54,908 nt of DNA from assembly GCA_009691145.1 (NCBI GenBank), contig SHVG01000003.1, positions 1 to 54,908 of the forward strand. Reading direction: 5' to 3'. This document shows, one piece after another, positions 1-10,620 of this stretch. Each line of letters begins with the position of its first letter. The stretch's first letter is position 1. The notes under the pieces are model-generated. The model made no database searches, had not been told where the DNA came from, and was given only the letters and a program-made list of their open reading frames with translations. The DNA is from Candidatus Planktophila sp. GTDB lineage: Bacteria > Actinomycetota > Actinomycetes > Nanopelagicales > Nanopelagicaceae. Made by a program: the position numbers and the translations under genes.

Positions 1-16
1 ACGAGTATTGTTGTGA

Positions 17-364
17 TTAGCGCCCGAAATCATCCTCGATACGCTCGATATCATCTTCACCAAAGTAGGTTCCTGTCTGCACTTCAATGAATACAACATC
101 ATCTGCGCCAATGTTTTCAATGCGGTGAAGATCGCCGATAGCGATGTCGACCGTATGGCCAGAACTCTTTGTTGATTGCACACCGTTAAGTGTTACAAGG
201 GCAGTACCGGAAACTATAAACCAATGCTCAGCGCGCTTTTGGTGACGCTGATATGAAAGGCGTTTGCCGGGATGTACCCAGATGCATTTAACTTTGTGAG
301 AATCACTCTCTCGAAGAATTTCATATCGGCCCCATGGCCTTACTGAATCGCTCATGGGATGCAC
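17..364 (-). CDS. Small cupin protein, mannose-6-phosphate isomerase type II C-terminal-like
   Basis: PWGRYEIL...VHPGKRLSYQRHQKRAEHWFIVSGTALVTLNG...IGDLHRIEN matches the cupin domain of type II PMI / mannose-1-P guanylyltransferase. Confidence 0.8.
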   Translation of the reverse strand: MHPMSDSVRPWGRYEILRESDSHKVKCIWVHPGKRLSYQRHQKRAEHWFIVSGTALVTLNGVQSTKSSGHTVDIAIGDLHRIENIGADDVVFIEVQTGTYFGEDDIERIEDDFGR

Positions 365-389
365 CTTTCCATATCGTGGTTTTTAATGA

Positions 390-463
390 TGGAGGTCGGG
401 ACGGGATTTGAACCCGTGTAGAGGGATTTGCAGTCCCTTGCCTCGCCTCTCGGCCACCCGACC
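390..463 (-). tRNA. tRNA-Cys (anticodon GCA), CCA encoded
   Basis: Reverse complement GGTCGGGTGGCCGAGAGGCGAGGCAAGGGACTGCAAATCCCTCTACACGGGTTCAAATCCCGTCCCGACCTCCA; acceptor, anticodon and T arms all pair. Confidence 0.95.
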
Positions 464-493
464 ATGTGCATATCGCACTAGGCGACTTATCAG

Positions 494-566
494 AGCGGAC
501 GACCGGGTTCGAACCGGCGACCTGAACCTTGGCAAGGTTCCGCGCTACCAACTGCGCTACGTCCGC
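494..566 (-). tRNA. tRNA-Gly (anticodon GCC)
   Basis: Reverse complement GCGGACGTAGCGCAGTTGGTAGCGCGGAACCTTGCCAAGGTTCAGGTCGCCGGTTCGAACCCGGTCGTCCGCT folds as a cloverleaf. Confidence 0.95.
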
Positions 567-635
567 GAGGAGGCAAAATCTATCCTAGGAAGGCCATAAG
601 CGCCAAAGTGAGCGGTCAATGGATAGCGTTCCCTT

Positions 636-1625
636 GTGATGTCAGCCGATGCGCTTTTTTGGATGAATGGGCGACTTGCAACAGAGCTCATCGAAATCTC
701 GCATGATCCTGCCGATTTATCCGATGGCAGCTTTTGGGCGGTATCGACAACTTTCGAAGGTGGATTTACCGCCGCCCGTTTTGCAACTGTGATCGATGCA
801 GATTTTCCACACCATGCATGGGAAAAACTCGAAGGCGTGTGGCGATCATCGCGCAGCGAATCGGAGTACATGGATTATGTGAAGTCGATTCAGAGATCGA
901 TTGCAGAGGGCTGGGTCTATCAGGTAAATGCCTGTCGAGAGTTATCAACTCCTATTGCACAGGAAAGAAATCTCCGTGGTTTGTTTTCGCAGATTCTGAT
1001 TAATAATCCAGCGCCGTGGGCGAGTTATCTGGAGTTGCCTGGTATCAATATCGCATCGGCTTCACCTGAGTTATTTTTAAAGCGCACTGGAAATCGAGTT
1101 CGTACCTCGCCAATTAAAGGGACCCAGCTTCCAGGGCAGAGGCATTTTGGGGCTAAAGATGTGGCTGAAAATGTGATGATCGTCGATTTAATGCGCAATG
1201 ACTTTGGCGCAATCTGCACAAACGGCACAGTGAGCGTGCCGAGATTATTAGCATCCGAGCCCCATCCGGGATTAGTGCATTTGGTATCTGATGTTGAGGG
1301 TGAACTCAGAGATGGAATTTCGTGGAGTGAGATTATTTCTTCGCTGCAACCTCCTGGATCAATTAGCGGGGCACCGAAATCCTCGGCGATTTCAGTTATC
1401 ACCTCACATGAATCCACGCGCGGTCCTTACTGCGGTGCACTTGGCTGGGTAGAGGCAGATCAATGCCAGCTATCGGTAGCTATCCGTATCTTCTTTAAAG
1501 ATAGTGCTCTTCGATTTGGAACAGGTGCTGGAATAACATGGGGGAGTGATCCAGAAGGTGAGTGGGAAGAGACCCAGTTGAAGGCGCGACGTTTAATATC
1601 GATCGCTGGAGGCTCACTCTCATGA
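636..1625 (+). CDS. pabB: Aminodeoxychorismate synthase component I / chorismate-binding enzyme
   Basis: PIKGT motif, DLMRNDFG, GSISGAPK; directly followed by an aminotransferase class IV lyase (PabC-like). Confidence 0.85.
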   Translation: MMSADALFWMNGRLATELIEISHDPADLSDGSFWAVSTTFEGGFTAARFATVIDADFPHHAWEKLEGVWRSSRSESEYMDYVKSIQRSIAEGWVYQVNACRELSTPIAQERNLRGLFSQILINNPAPWASYLELPGINIASASPELFLKRTGNRVRTSPIKGTQLPGQRHFGAKDVAENVMIVDLMRNDFGAICTNGTVSVPRLLASEPHPGLVHLVSDVEGELRDGISWSEIISSLQPPGSISGAPKSSAISVITSHESTRGPYCGALGWVEADQCQLSVAIRIFFKDSALRFGTGAGITWGSDPEGEWEETQLKARRLISIAGGSLS

Positions 1626-2380
1626 AGGTCTGCATGAATGCCTCGTTGACCGATATCGGCAATGCAGCGATGACACCAACGGGTTGGCTAGTGGGAGCGG
1701 GAATATTTGAAACGCTGCGCACCGTGAACGGCCTTGCCTATGCCTACGCGCGCCACATCGAGCGTGCAGTTAAGAGCGCAGCGATTGCTAAGGTGGTTTT
1801 GCCGCCTTTAGATGTGGTTGCATCATCGGTAGCAGATTTATTGGCTGCCGAAGCCTTAGCAGATGGGTTGCTGAGAATCTCATTTGATAAGAACGGTCAG
1901 TGGGCCGCTGTCCATCTGCCTTATCAACCCGTAACAACTGCAGCCAAAGTTCGCATCCACCCCGATGCATTGATGTCAAAGGGTGAGAGGATTAAAAGCT
2001 ACCCATATGAGAATCGATTGGCGATCTTGGATGAAGCTAAGTTGCTGGGTTTTGATGAGGCGATCGTATGTAGCACTGAAGGCAATCTCTGCGAAGGCGC
2101 AGTGTCAAATATAGTTTTTCTCATTGACGGCCGTTGGGTAACACCACCAACTAGCGATGGCGTACTGCCAGGGATTATGCGTGGATTAGTAATTGATTAC
2201 TGTGGGGTTAGCGTGCAATCAGTTCGGCTATCGCAGATTGAGGAGATATCGGCTGCGATCTTGCTCAGTAGTCTTCGCATAGCGCAGTCGATTCAATCCA
2301 TTGATGGCCGAGAATTAGAGCTATCACAGGCCTTCAACGATGAAATTCATGCGATGGCCGTGCTCCATTCGGTAGGCTAG
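1622..2380 (+). CDS. pabC: Aminotransferase class IV, probable 4-amino-4-deoxychorismate lyase
   Basis: [52 protein letters not shown] overlap with pabB suggests start at 1622 rather than 1562. Confidence 0.8.
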   Translation: MKVCMNASLTDIGNAAMTPTGWLVGAGIFETLRTVNGLAYAYARHIERAVKSAAIAKVVLPPLDVVASSVADLLAAEALADGLLRISFDKNGQWAAVHLPYQPVTTAAKVRIHPDALMSKGERIKSYPYENRLAILDEAKLLGFDEAIVCSTEGNLCEGAVSNIVFLIDGRWVTPPTSDGVLPGIMRGLVIDYCGVSVQSVRLSQIEEISAAILLSSLRIAQSIQSIDGRELELSQAFNDEIHAMAVLHSVG

Positions 2381-2384
2381 CCAT

Positions 2385-4373
2385 ATGTCCACGATTGATA
2401 TCACCGTAGATGGCCAGGCGCGCTCGGTTGAGGCCGACGCTCGCCCAACCAATCTCTTTGCCGACAATAAAGATATCGTCGTTGCCCGAATTAACGGTGT
2501 TCTTAACGATCTCTGGAGCGAATTAGCTAATGGAGATGTTGTCGAAGGCGTTTTGATCTCCTCCCCCGATGGTCTTGCAGTTCTGCGTCACTCAACTGCT
2601 CACGTCATGGCACAGGCCGTTCAAGAGCTATATGCCAACACACGTCTTGGAATCGGTCCACCGATTAAAGATGGTTTTTATTATGACTTTGATCCAACCG
2701 ATACTTTCAATCCCGATGATCTTGTAAAGATCGAAAGTGCGATGCGCAAAATCATAAAAGAGGGTCAGCGTTTTCGACGACGGGTTATCTCCGAAGCCGA
2801 CGCGCTCAAGGAGCTCGCGCACGAGCCATACAAATGCGAGCTCATTGGCGTTAAGGGCCCGGCCGGCGATGAGGCAAGCGTGGAGGTCGGTGGCACTGAA
2901 CTGACAATGTATGAGAATTTAGGACGCGATGGCAATCCCATATGGAGCGATCTCTGCCGAGGCCCACACCTTCCTTCGACCAAACACATTCCAGCCTTCA
3001 AGTTAATGCGTACCGCTGCTGCATACTGGCGTGGCTCTGAAAAGAATCCGATGTTGCAGCGCATCTATGGCACAGCATGGCCAAGCCAAGATGAACTCAA
3101 TGGATATCTCGAGCTTTTAGCTGAGGCGGAAAAGCGCGATCATAGACGACTGGGTAGCGAGCTCGATCTCTTTTCATTTCCTGAAGAGATTGGCTCTGGC
3201 CTTGCCATGTTTCATCCCAAGGGCGGAATCATTCGCAGAGCGATGGAGGACTACTCGCGAAAACGCCACGAGGATGAAGGTTACGAGTTTGTCTACTCTC
3301 CACATTTAGCTAAGGCTGCATTGTTTGAAACCTCGGGCCACTTGGAGTGGTATGCCGAAAGTATGTATCCGCCAATGATTTTAGATGAAGAGCTACACGC
3401 AGATGGAACCATCAAACGTGCAGGCCAGCAGTACTACATGAAGCCCATGAACTGCCCCTTTCATAATCTTATTTATAGATCGCGGGGTCGTTCATATCGA
3501 GAACTACCTCTGCGTTTATTTGAGTTTGGTACCGTCTATCGCTATGAAAAATCTGGTGTGCTTCACGGAATTACTCGAGCTCGTGGATTCACACAGGACG
3601 ATGCCCATATCTACTGCACCAAAGATCAAATGGTGGACGAGCTTGATTCACTACTGACTTTCGTACTTAACTTATTGCGCGACTATGGCCTCAATGAGTT
3701 TTATCTCGAGCTCTCAACCCGTAGCCAAGAAAAATCAGTAGGTGCGGCTAGTGATTGGGCCCAAGCTACGCAGGCGCTTCGCAAGGCTGCAAATGCCCAA
3801 AACCTCGAGCTCGTACTCGATGAAGGTGGGGCGGCTTTTTACGGACCAAAGATTTCAGTGCAGGTAAAAGATGCAATCGGTCGTACATGGCAGATGTCGA
3901 CGATCCAAGTCGATTTCCAATTACCACAACGCTTCGAACTCGAATATGCCGCCGCTGATGGAACACGCCAGCGCCCAGTAATGATTCACCGCGCACTCTT
4001 TGGCTCGATCGAGCGCTTCTTTGGCATTTTAACTGAACACTATGCCGGAGCATTTCCACCATGGCTTTCACCCGTTCAAGCAATTGGTATTCCAGTTGCC
4101 GATGCCTTTGTAGATTACTTAGCCGGTGTCATGGCTCAGATGCGCACAGCCGGTATCCGTACCGAGCTCGATAGCTCTGATGATCGCATGCAAAAGAAGG
4201 TGCGTAATGCGCAGATGCAAAAGATTCCATTTATGGTAATTGCTGGCGAAGAAGATCAAGCCGCGGGCGCTGTTTCATTCCGCTATCGCAACGGGGAGCA
4301 AAAGAATGGAATCCCAGTTGCCGATGCAATCGCCGAGATTAAGAAAATAGTCGCCGAGCGAACTCAGGTATAG
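2385..4373 (+). CDS. thrS: Threonyl-tRNA synthetase
   Basis: TGS domain, [47 protein letters not shown], class II motifs. Confidence 0.97.
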   Translation: MSTIDITVDGQARSVEADARPTNLFADNKDIVVARINGVLNDLWSELANGDVVEGVLISSPDGLAVLRHSTAHVMAQAVQELYANTRLGIGPPIKDGFYYDFDPTDTFNPDDLVKIESAMRKIIKEGQRFRRRVISEADALKELAHEPYKCELIGVKGPAGDEASVEVGGTELTMYENLGRDGNPIWSDLCRGPHLPSTKHIPAFKLMRTAAAYWRGSEKNPMLQRIYGTAWPSQDELNGYLELLAEAEKRDHRRLGSELDLFSFPEEIGSGLAMFHPKGGIIRRAMEDYSRKRHEDEGYEFVYSPHLAKAALFETSGHLEWYAESMYPPMILDEELHADGTIKRAGQQYYMKPMNCPFHNLIYRSRGRSYRELPLRLFEFGTVYRYEKSGVLHGITRARGFTQDDAHIYCTKDQMVDELDSLLTFVLNLLRDYGLNEFYLELSTRSQEKSVGAASDWAQATQALRKAANAQNLELVLDEGGAAFYGPKISVQVKDAIGRTWQMSTIQVDFQLPQRFELEYAAADGTRQRPVMIHRALFGSIERFFGILTEHYAGAFPPWLSPVQAIGIPVADAFVDYLAGVMAQMRTAGIRTELDSSDDRMQKKVRNAQMQKIPFMVIAGEEDQAAGAVSFRYRNGEQKNGIPVADAIAEIKKIVAERTQV

Positions 4374-4375
4374 CT

Positions 4376-4897
4376 ATGCGAATTGATGGATTGGGCATGC
4401 CCGATGGGTGGAACCGCTTATGGGCGCCACATCGCCTCGAGTATCTACGTGGTGAAAACCGCCCACTTGAGGGAAATGATATTGAGTGCCCTTTTTGTCG
4501 AATTCCGAGTTTGAGTGATGAAGAGGGTTTAATTGTTCATCGCGGCGCAGATGCATTTGTTGTAATGAATTTGTATCCCTATAACCCAGGCCATTTACTT
4601 ATCTGCACGTATCGCCACATCGCCGATTTAACTGATTTAACTAAGGCCGAGCGAGATGAGCTATCTGCCCTCACTGCGCATGCAATGGCAACGATTCGTA
4701 AGGTTTCATCTCCAGAGGGATTTAATTTGGGAATGAACCAAGGGGCTATCTCTGGGGCCGGTGTGGCCGAACATATTCACCAGCATCTTGTCCCGCGCTG
4801 GCGCGGGGACGCTAACTTTATGCCGATTATTGGACGAACTAAAGTTTTGCCGCAGTTACTGACTCTCACACGAGGTGAGATCGCAGCGGCTTGGTAG
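4376..4897 (+). CDS. HIT family protein (AP4A phosphorylase/hydrolase-like)
   Basis: HIT motif HIHQHLVPRW; CPFC N-terminal motif; conserved position between thrS and pgsA. Confidence 0.9.
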   Translation: MRIDGLGMPDGWNRLWAPHRLEYLRGENRPLEGNDIECPFCRIPSLSDEEGLIVHRGADAFVVMNLYPYNPGHLLICTYRHIADLTDLTKAERDELSALTAHAMATIRKVSSPEGFNLGMNQGAISGAGVAEHIHQHLVPRWRGDANFMPIIGRTKVLPQLLTLTRGEIAAAW

Positions 4898-5482
4898 TTA
4901 ATCTTTTATCTGATTTAAATATCCTTTAACGATATCGACACCGATTCCCTTTTCAATCCACAACGGGATCGCTGGAAACAATAATCCAGCGGCAAATGCA
5001 CCTTCACCCATAGAGGCTGTCAGCTCGAGATATTCGTCACGAAACTCTTGCACCAATGTTTCATGTTCAGGTTCGCATGCACTATCGAGTGCTGGATCTA
5101 TTGTGTAATCGGTAACCCTCATTGTCTCCAATGAAATTAATGCGCATGGCATACCGTCATTATCATGTAGGACTAAGTACGGCGTAGCCATATGATCCAA
5201 GACACGGTTAGCAAGCATTACCGCATCATCGAAATCGGCCTCTTGGTTTTGCAACTGGGTTACGGTAACGATGCGCGGAGTTTGATACTCATCAATAGCC
5301 TGCCATAAATCTATAGTCGCCTGATCGATTCCCATCGCTGGATTAATAACAAAGATCGCACACTCTGTTTGAGGATCTACCGAGTCCAAAACCCGACCAC
5401 CAAATGCGTGCGCAACGGCGTGTGGCTGCGCACTTTCGTGGCCGTAGATAGCGATGGAGTCGGGGGATGCGGTGGAATTCAC
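4898..5482 (-). CDS. EF-G G-domain-like protein lacking canonical GTP-binding motifs
   Basis: Collinear by eye with EF-G: [37 protein letters not shown] vs [59 protein letters not shown] vs [25 protein letters not shown]; GTG start. Confidence 0.55.
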   Translation of the reverse strand: [194 protein letters not shown]

Positions 5483-5506
5483 CTGCTCAGCCTACGATGG
5501 GAGGTG

Positions 5507-6103
5507 ATGATTAGTAGCATTTTCAAACCTGCGGTTACGAGATTCATAACACCCGTAGCCAGGTTTGCACTGCGTATCGGCATTACCCCAAACGGGGTGA
5601 CCTGGGTGGGTGCCATCGGCGTGGTCGCCTCCTCACTCTACTTTTATCCCCGTGGAGATTTCTTTCTAGGTAGCGCTGTAATTTTTCTTTTTGCTCTCAG
5701 TGATTTATTCGATGGCACGATGGCACGGATATCACAGACGGGCGCCAGTCGTTGGGGTGGTTTTCTCGATTCAACGATCGATCGCATTACAGATTCAACG
5801 ATATTAATAGGAGTGGCTATTTATCTTATCGATAGAGATGATCGCTTAAGTGCGGTCGTAATCCTAACTCTTGTGACTGGTTTACTAGTTCCTTATATTC
5901 GCGCAAAGGCTGAGAGCTTCGGAATCGCATGCACTGGGGGAATCGCAGAGCGCACCGAGCGTCTCATGATCTCAATGTCTGCAATAGCACTTGATGGTCT
6001 GGGCGTTCCCTATGTTTTAGCGGCAGGAATGTGGCTTCTAGCGGTTTTAGGTTTGCTCACAGTCATCCAACGGATGATGATCGTTAAGAGAGCCCTTAAG
6101 TAA
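5507..6103 (+). CDS. pgsA: CDP-alcohol phosphatidyltransferase, probable phosphatidylinositol phosphate synthase
   Basis: SDLFDGTMARISQTGASRWGGFLDSTIDR matches the CDP-alcohol phosphotransferase motif; start at ATG 5507 preferred over 5369 (SD gaggtg). Confidence 0.9.
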   Translation: MISSIFKPAVTRFITPVARFALRIGITPNGVTWVGAIGVVASSLYFYPRGDFFLGSAVIFLFALSDLFDGTMARISQTGASRWGGFLDSTIDRITDSTILIGVAIYLIDRDDRLSAVVILTLVTGLLVPYIRAKAESFGIACTGGIAERTERLMISMSAIALDGLGVPYVLAAGMWLLAVLGLLTVIQRMMIVKRALK

Positions 6104-6988
6104 ATGTTTGCAACAATTACAGCATGGGGTTATTTCGCTGCGTGGCGAGTACTGCGGTGGCTGCCTGAGCGATTTGTTTATTCAGCGGCCTACAGACTAT
6201 CTGATCTGCTAACAAAGCGAAATGCTCCAAACATTCAACGTCTGCGATCTAATCTTGCACGTACGCAGCCAGAAATAACTGCTTTAGACCTAGATCTTCT
6301 TGTCTACAAAGGTATGCGCTCTGCAATTCGTTACTGGTGTGACACCTTCAGGTTGCCAGATTGGTCATTGGAAAGAATTCAAAATACTGTCACGGTGACA
6401 AATGAACACCTATTTTTTGCATTAGTGAACTCTGGAAATGGCGGAATTATTACTGTTCCTCACGCGGGTAATTACGATCACGCTGCAGCTTATTTTTGCA
6501 GCAAAGGAGCCAAGATTGTTACAGTGGCAGAGCGCCTGAAGCCCGAAGCTTTGTTTAAAAAGTTTATGGAGTATCGCGCAGCCTTCGGTATGGAGGCGTT
6601 GCCACTTGATGGCCGTGTTATTCCAACGCTGGCACTTCGAATTCGTGCGGGCTGCGTTGTAGCACTCGCCGCCGATAGAGATTTATCTCGCTCAGGTATA
6701 GACGTGAGGTTCTTCGGCGCTCCCGCTCGTATGCCGGCAGGTCCGGCCGTGCTCGCACTCAGGACAGATGCACCTCTCATCTGCGCCATGGTTTCCTACA
6801 CCGATGGTGGGATTCATATCGATTTTGAATCAGTGCCGATGCCATCGCACGGTACTGAGACAGAGAAGATTGCGGCAATAATTCAAAGTAGTGCCGATCT
6901 CTTTGCTAAGGGAATAGCTGCACATCCAGAGGACTGGCACATGATGCAGCGAATCTGGATCGATGGAGATTTCAAGGAGCGCAGCTAA
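6104..6988 (+). CDS. Phosphatidylinositol mannoside acyltransferase (LpxL/HtrB-like, PatA)
   Basis: LpxL-like acyltransferase pattern (TVPHAGNYDHAAAYF; GxDVRFFGAPARMPAGPAVLALR); located between pgsA and pimA. Confidence 0.85.
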   Translation: MFATITAWGYFAAWRVLRWLPERFVYSAAYRLSDLLTKRNAPNIQRLRSNLARTQPEITALDLDLLVYKGMRSAIRYWCDTFRLPDWSLERIQNTVTVTNEHLFFALVNSGNGGIITVPHAGNYDHAAAYFCSKGAKIVTVAERLKPEALFKKFMEYRAAFGMEALPLDGRVIPTLALRIRAGCVVALAADRDLSRSGIDVRFFGAPARMPAGPAVLALRTDAPLICAMVSYTDGGIHIDFESVPMPSHGTETEKIAAIIQSSADLFAKGIAAHPEDWHMMQRIWIDGDFKERS

Positions 6989-8172
6989 TGCTGACTAAGA
7001 AGCTGCGGATTGGAATCGTCTGCCCATATGGGTGGGATACACCGGGTGGAGTTCAAAACCATGTCCGCGATTTAGCAGAGTTTCTGATGAGCGCAGGACA
7101 CGATGTCTCTGTATTGGCACCGGCAATCGATGATGCACATCTACCGGCCTATGTAGTCAATGCTGGTAAACCTATTTCGATTCCTTACAATGGCGCAGTG
7201 GCCCGTATTTTATTTGGTCCCATCGCTTTTGCACGCGTGCGCCAATGGATCGCAGCGGGGGATTTCGATATTTTGCATCTACACGAGCCCGCAATCCCAT
7301 CAATATCACTTCTTGCATGTTGGGCCGCTGAGGGAGCAATGGTTGGTACCTTCCATGCCGCGGCTAAGCATCAAAAAGTAATTTATGCAATCGGTCCAAT
7401 TCTCGAGCCTGCGATTGAAAAACTTTCAGCGCGCATCGCTGTATCTGAGGCGGCGAGGTTAACTCTTACCAACCACTTAGAGACCGATGCAGTTGTTATT
7501 CCTAACGGGATATATGCAAAGCGTTATGCCAATGGCGAGCCTCAAGAAAAATGGTCGGGCAATACGATTGGATTCATTGGACGCTTTGAAGAGCCGCGTA
7601 AAGGTCTGCAGGTTTTACTCGCTGCGCTACCGATAATTGCGCGCTTTGCCCCCGATGTTCGAGTTCTTGTCGCAGGTCCTGGAGATCCCAAAGAGGTAGA
7701 AGAATCAATCGATCCGCAGTTGCGTCACCGCTTTGAGTTTTTAGGTCGCATTAGCGAAAAAGAAAAGGCCGACTTCATGTCATCTGTAACGCTCTATGTC
7801 GCACCTAATACTGGGGGCGAATCCTTTGGGATTATCTTGGCCGAAGCTCTTGCAAGTGGTGCATGTGTAGTAGCAAGTGATATTCCGGCCTTTGATTCAC
7901 TGCTTGGCGGTGGAGAGTTTGGCGCTCTCTTTGAATCGGAGAATCCAAGTGATTTAGCTAAGGTCGTAATCGAACTATTGCGAGATAGCGACAAGCGCGC
8001 CGGGCTATCTGGTAAGGGTAGAGAGCATGCGCAGATCTTTGATTGGGATGTTGTGGCAGAGCAGATCTTTTCAATCTATGAGATGGCACTCGTCGGTGCT
8101 CAAGAGATCACACTCTCTTCAGAGAATCGCCCATGGAACCGCTTGCTATCTAGAGATGGCGATAAGAAATGA
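6988..8172 (+). CDS. pimA: Phosphatidyl-myo-inositol mannosyltransferase (GT4)
   Basis: CPYGWDTPGGVQNHVRDLAEFL, GFIGRFEEPRKGLQVLL, ESFGIILAEALASGACVVASD. Confidence 0.92.
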   Translation: MLTKKLRIGIVCPYGWDTPGGVQNHVRDLAEFLMSAGHDVSVLAPAIDDAHLPAYVVNAGKPISIPYNGAVARILFGPIAFARVRQWIAAGDFDILHLHEPAIPSISLLACWAAEGAMVGTFHAAAKHQKVIYAIGPILEPAIEKLSARIAVSEAARLTLTNHLETDAVVIPNGIYAKRYANGEPQEKWSGNTIGFIGRFEEPRKGLQVLLAALPIIARFAPDVRVLVAGPGDPKEVEESIDPQLRHRFEFLGRISEKEKADFMSSVTLYVAPNTGGESFGIILAEALASGACVVASDIPAFDSLLGGGEFGALFESENPSDLAKVVIELLRDSDKRAGLSGKGREHAQIFDWDVVAEQIFSIYEMALVGAQEITLSSENRPWNRLLSRDGDKK

Positions 8173-8672
8173 AAACGACTCTAGCGGTAGTTCTAGTTCT
8201 CTTGACCGTGCTTTGGTACCTATCGTTTTTAGCTACGCGTCTAGATCGCCTGCATCACCGCGTTGAAACTAGTTGGGCAAATCTAGATGGCTTACTCCAA
8301 AGAAGAGCGGCGATTGCACTTGAAATTGCCCGCAGTCAATCGTGCGATCCAGCATCCTCGCTACTCCTAACATCTGCGGCCTACCAGGCGCGAGAGGCGA
8401 GCGTGCAAGAGCGCTCATCGGCTGAGATGGCCCTTTCCGGTGCCTTAGGTTTATTGATTATCGATGGTCAAATTCATGCTCATGATTCAGAGCAATCACT
8501 TTTCCAAGAGTTAAAGTTATTGAGCGCAAAGATTCGGATCGCAATTGCGATTCATACCGATGCAGTTTCCTCAACGCAGATGGTTCGAAGGAAATCTGCA
8601 ATCCGATTCTTTCGCTTAGCCGGCACCGCTCCACTGCCAGTCACATATGAGTTCGAGTTCGATGCGCTCTAG
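8169..8672 (+). CDS. Conserved actinobacterial membrane protein, LemA-like coiled-coil
   Basis: N-terminal TM helix then TRLDRLHHRVETSWANLDGLLQRRAAIALEIA; follows pimA as in other actinobacteria. Confidence 0.55.
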   Translation: MKTTLAVVLVLLTVLWYLSFLATRLDRLHHRVETSWANLDGLLQRRAAIALEIARSQSCDPASSLLLTSAAYQAREASVQERSSAEMALSGALGLLIIDGQIHAHDSEQSLFQELKLLSAKIRIAIAIHTDAVSSTQMVRRKSAIRFFRLAGTAPLPVTYEFEFDAL

Positions 8673-9678
8673 AAACTTTATTCTTGCCATACTGTCAGTC
8701 TCACTTCTCAGCGGCTGTGCAACGTTGACCCAGACATTCAAATCATTGACTCCGAAAGCTATTGAAAAAAGCGTATTGAGCGGGCGTGAAGGCGGTAATG
8801 GTCCGGTCTTGGTAGTAAAGATTGACGATACAAATGGCGCACATCCGCAGATAGGCCTGGAAGATGCCGATGTTGTCTATATCGAAGAGGTAGAGGGTGG
8901 CCTGACGCGCATCGCCGCAGTTTTTTCCTCCGTGATTCCAATGCGCATTGGCCCAGTGCGAAGCGCGCGAATCTCAGATATTGAAATCATGAGTCAATAC
9001 GGGCGAGTTGCATTTGCATACAGCGGTGCACAAAAGAAACTCTTATCGGTGATCGTTGCCGCTAATCTAGAAAACTTAGGTGCACAGGCACAGTCACCAA
9101 CTATCTATACAACTGACCCTGCGCGAAAACAGCCATATGCAATGGTTCTGCGGGCAGATCTCTTGATGCAAAAGATTATTGATAAGGGTTATGTAATCGA
9201 CTCTGCACGATCAGTTGGCTGGAGCTTTGGTGATGCCAAATCTGAAGGTGTCCCGATTTCACGTGTTGTTCTGCACTGGCCCGCTGCAACCTATAGCGCT
9301 ATCTGGTCAAAGACCGAGAGCCGTTGGCATTTAACGCACAACAACGAACCAGATCTATCTGAGACCGGTAAGAGACTTGGCCCAACTACCTTTGTGATTC
9401 AAATAGTTTCGATTACGCCATCGATATATGAAGATAAGTTCGGGGCAGTCACACCATTTTCAAATACCGTTGGTACGGGCACGGGCTACATCTTGCGTGA
9501 TGGCAAGAGCTATACCGCGACATGGAGCCGTCCATCGGCCGATGTCGGAACAAGTTGGAAGGCCCTAGATGGCAGCGAAATCACCTTTGCCCCTGGGCAA
9601 GTGTGGGTCGCACTCACTGATACCGAACCTGATTTCACGCTGATAACTGCGAGCGCGAAGCCCTCGCCGACAAAGTAG
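8662..9678 (+). CDS. DUF3048 (YerB-like) lipoprotein
   Basis: Lipobox LLSGC; GLEDADVVYIEEVEGGLTRIAAVFSSVIPMRIGPVRSARISDIEI; start near ATG 8662 (track start 8647). Confidence 0.8.
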   Translation: MRSRNFILAILSVSLLSGCATLTQTFKSLTPKAIEKSVLSGREGGNGPVLVVKIDDTNGAHPQIGLEDADVVYIEEVEGGLTRIAAVFSSVIPMRIGPVRSARISDIEIMSQYGRVAFAYSGAQKKLLSVIVAANLENLGAQAQSPTIYTTDPARKQPYAMVLRADLLMQKIIDKGYVIDSARSVGWSFGDAKSEGVPISRVVLHWPAATYSAIWSKTESRWHLTHNNEPDLSETGKRLGPTTFVIQIVSITPSIYEDKFGAVTPFSNTVGTGTGYILRDGKSYTATWSRPSADVGTSWKALDGSEITFAPGQVWVALTDTEPDFTLITASAKPSPTK

Positions 9679-9720
9679 GATATCCCTCTAGCAATCGAAG
9701 AGATACATTGGAGAACGGTA

Positions 9721-10608
9721 ATGGCACAAGAAACAGGTACTGGGCGAGTCAAGCGTGGCATGGCTGAGTTGCTCAAAGGCGGAGTCATCATGGATGTCGT
9801 TAACGCCGAGCAGGCAAAGATCGCCGAAGATGCTGGCGCAGTTGCCGTTATGGCGCTAGAGCGCGTACCTGCAGATATTCGCGCCCAAGGTGGCGTTGCA
9901 CGTATGTCAGATCCCGACATGATTGAAAAGATTAAGGCCGCTGTCTCTATCCCAGTAATGGCTAAGGCCCGCATTGGACACTTTGTTGAGGCACAGGTTT
10001 TGCAATCACTCGGAGTCGACTACATCGATGAGTCTGAAGTTCTAACGCCAGCAGATTACAAAAACCATATCGATAAGTGGAACTTCACCGTTCCATTTGT
10101 ATGTGGTGCAACAAATCTTGGCGAGGCACTGCGACGCATCAACGAGGGCGCTGCAATGATTCGCTCCAAGGGCGAGGCCGGCACTGGCGATGTTTCAAAT
10201 GCTATGCAGCACATGCGCGAAATTAACGATGAGATTCGTCGTCTCTCATCACTTCGTGAAGATGAGTTATACGTCGCAGCAAAAGAGTTACAAGCACCAT
10301 ATGAGTTAGTTAAAGAGGTTGCTGAAAAGGGCAAGCTCCCAGTTGTTCTCTTTACCGCTGGTGGAATCGCAACTCCGGCCGATGCTGCACTAATGATGAG
10401 CATGGGCGCAGATGGGGTATTCATCGGCTCAGGAATCTTTAAATCAAGTAACCCAGCGCAGCGTGCAGCTGCATGTGTGCGTGCAACTACTTTCTGGGAT
10501 GATCCAAAGGTTATCGCCGATGCCTCTCGCGGCTTAGGTGAGGCAATGGTTGGTATCAACGTGGCAGATCTTCCAGTACCACACCGTCTTGCAGAGCGTG
10601 GTTGGTAG
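9721..10608 (+). CDS. pdxS: Pyridoxal 5'-phosphate synthase lyase subunit PdxS
   Basis: [44 protein letters not shown]. Confidence 0.98.
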   Translation: MAQETGTGRVKRGMAELLKGGVIMDVVNAEQAKIAEDAGAVAVMALERVPADIRAQGGVARMSDPDMIEKIKAAVSIPVMAKARIGHFVEAQVLQSLGVDYIDESEVLTPADYKNHIDKWNFTVPFVCGATNLGEALRRINEGAAMIRSKGEAGTGDVSNAMQHMREINDEIRRLSSLREDELYVAAKELQAPYELVKEVAEKGKLPVVLFTAGGIATPADAALMMSMGADGVFIGSGIFKSSNPAQRAAACVRATTFWDDPKVIADASRGLGEAMVGINVADLPVPHRLAERGW

Positions 10609-10620
10609 CCAGTAAGCATC

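Noticed and set aside
321-599. ORFs 321-551 (-) and 408-599 (+)
   Set aside because: They run through two well-supported tRNA genes, so they are not credible coding sequences.
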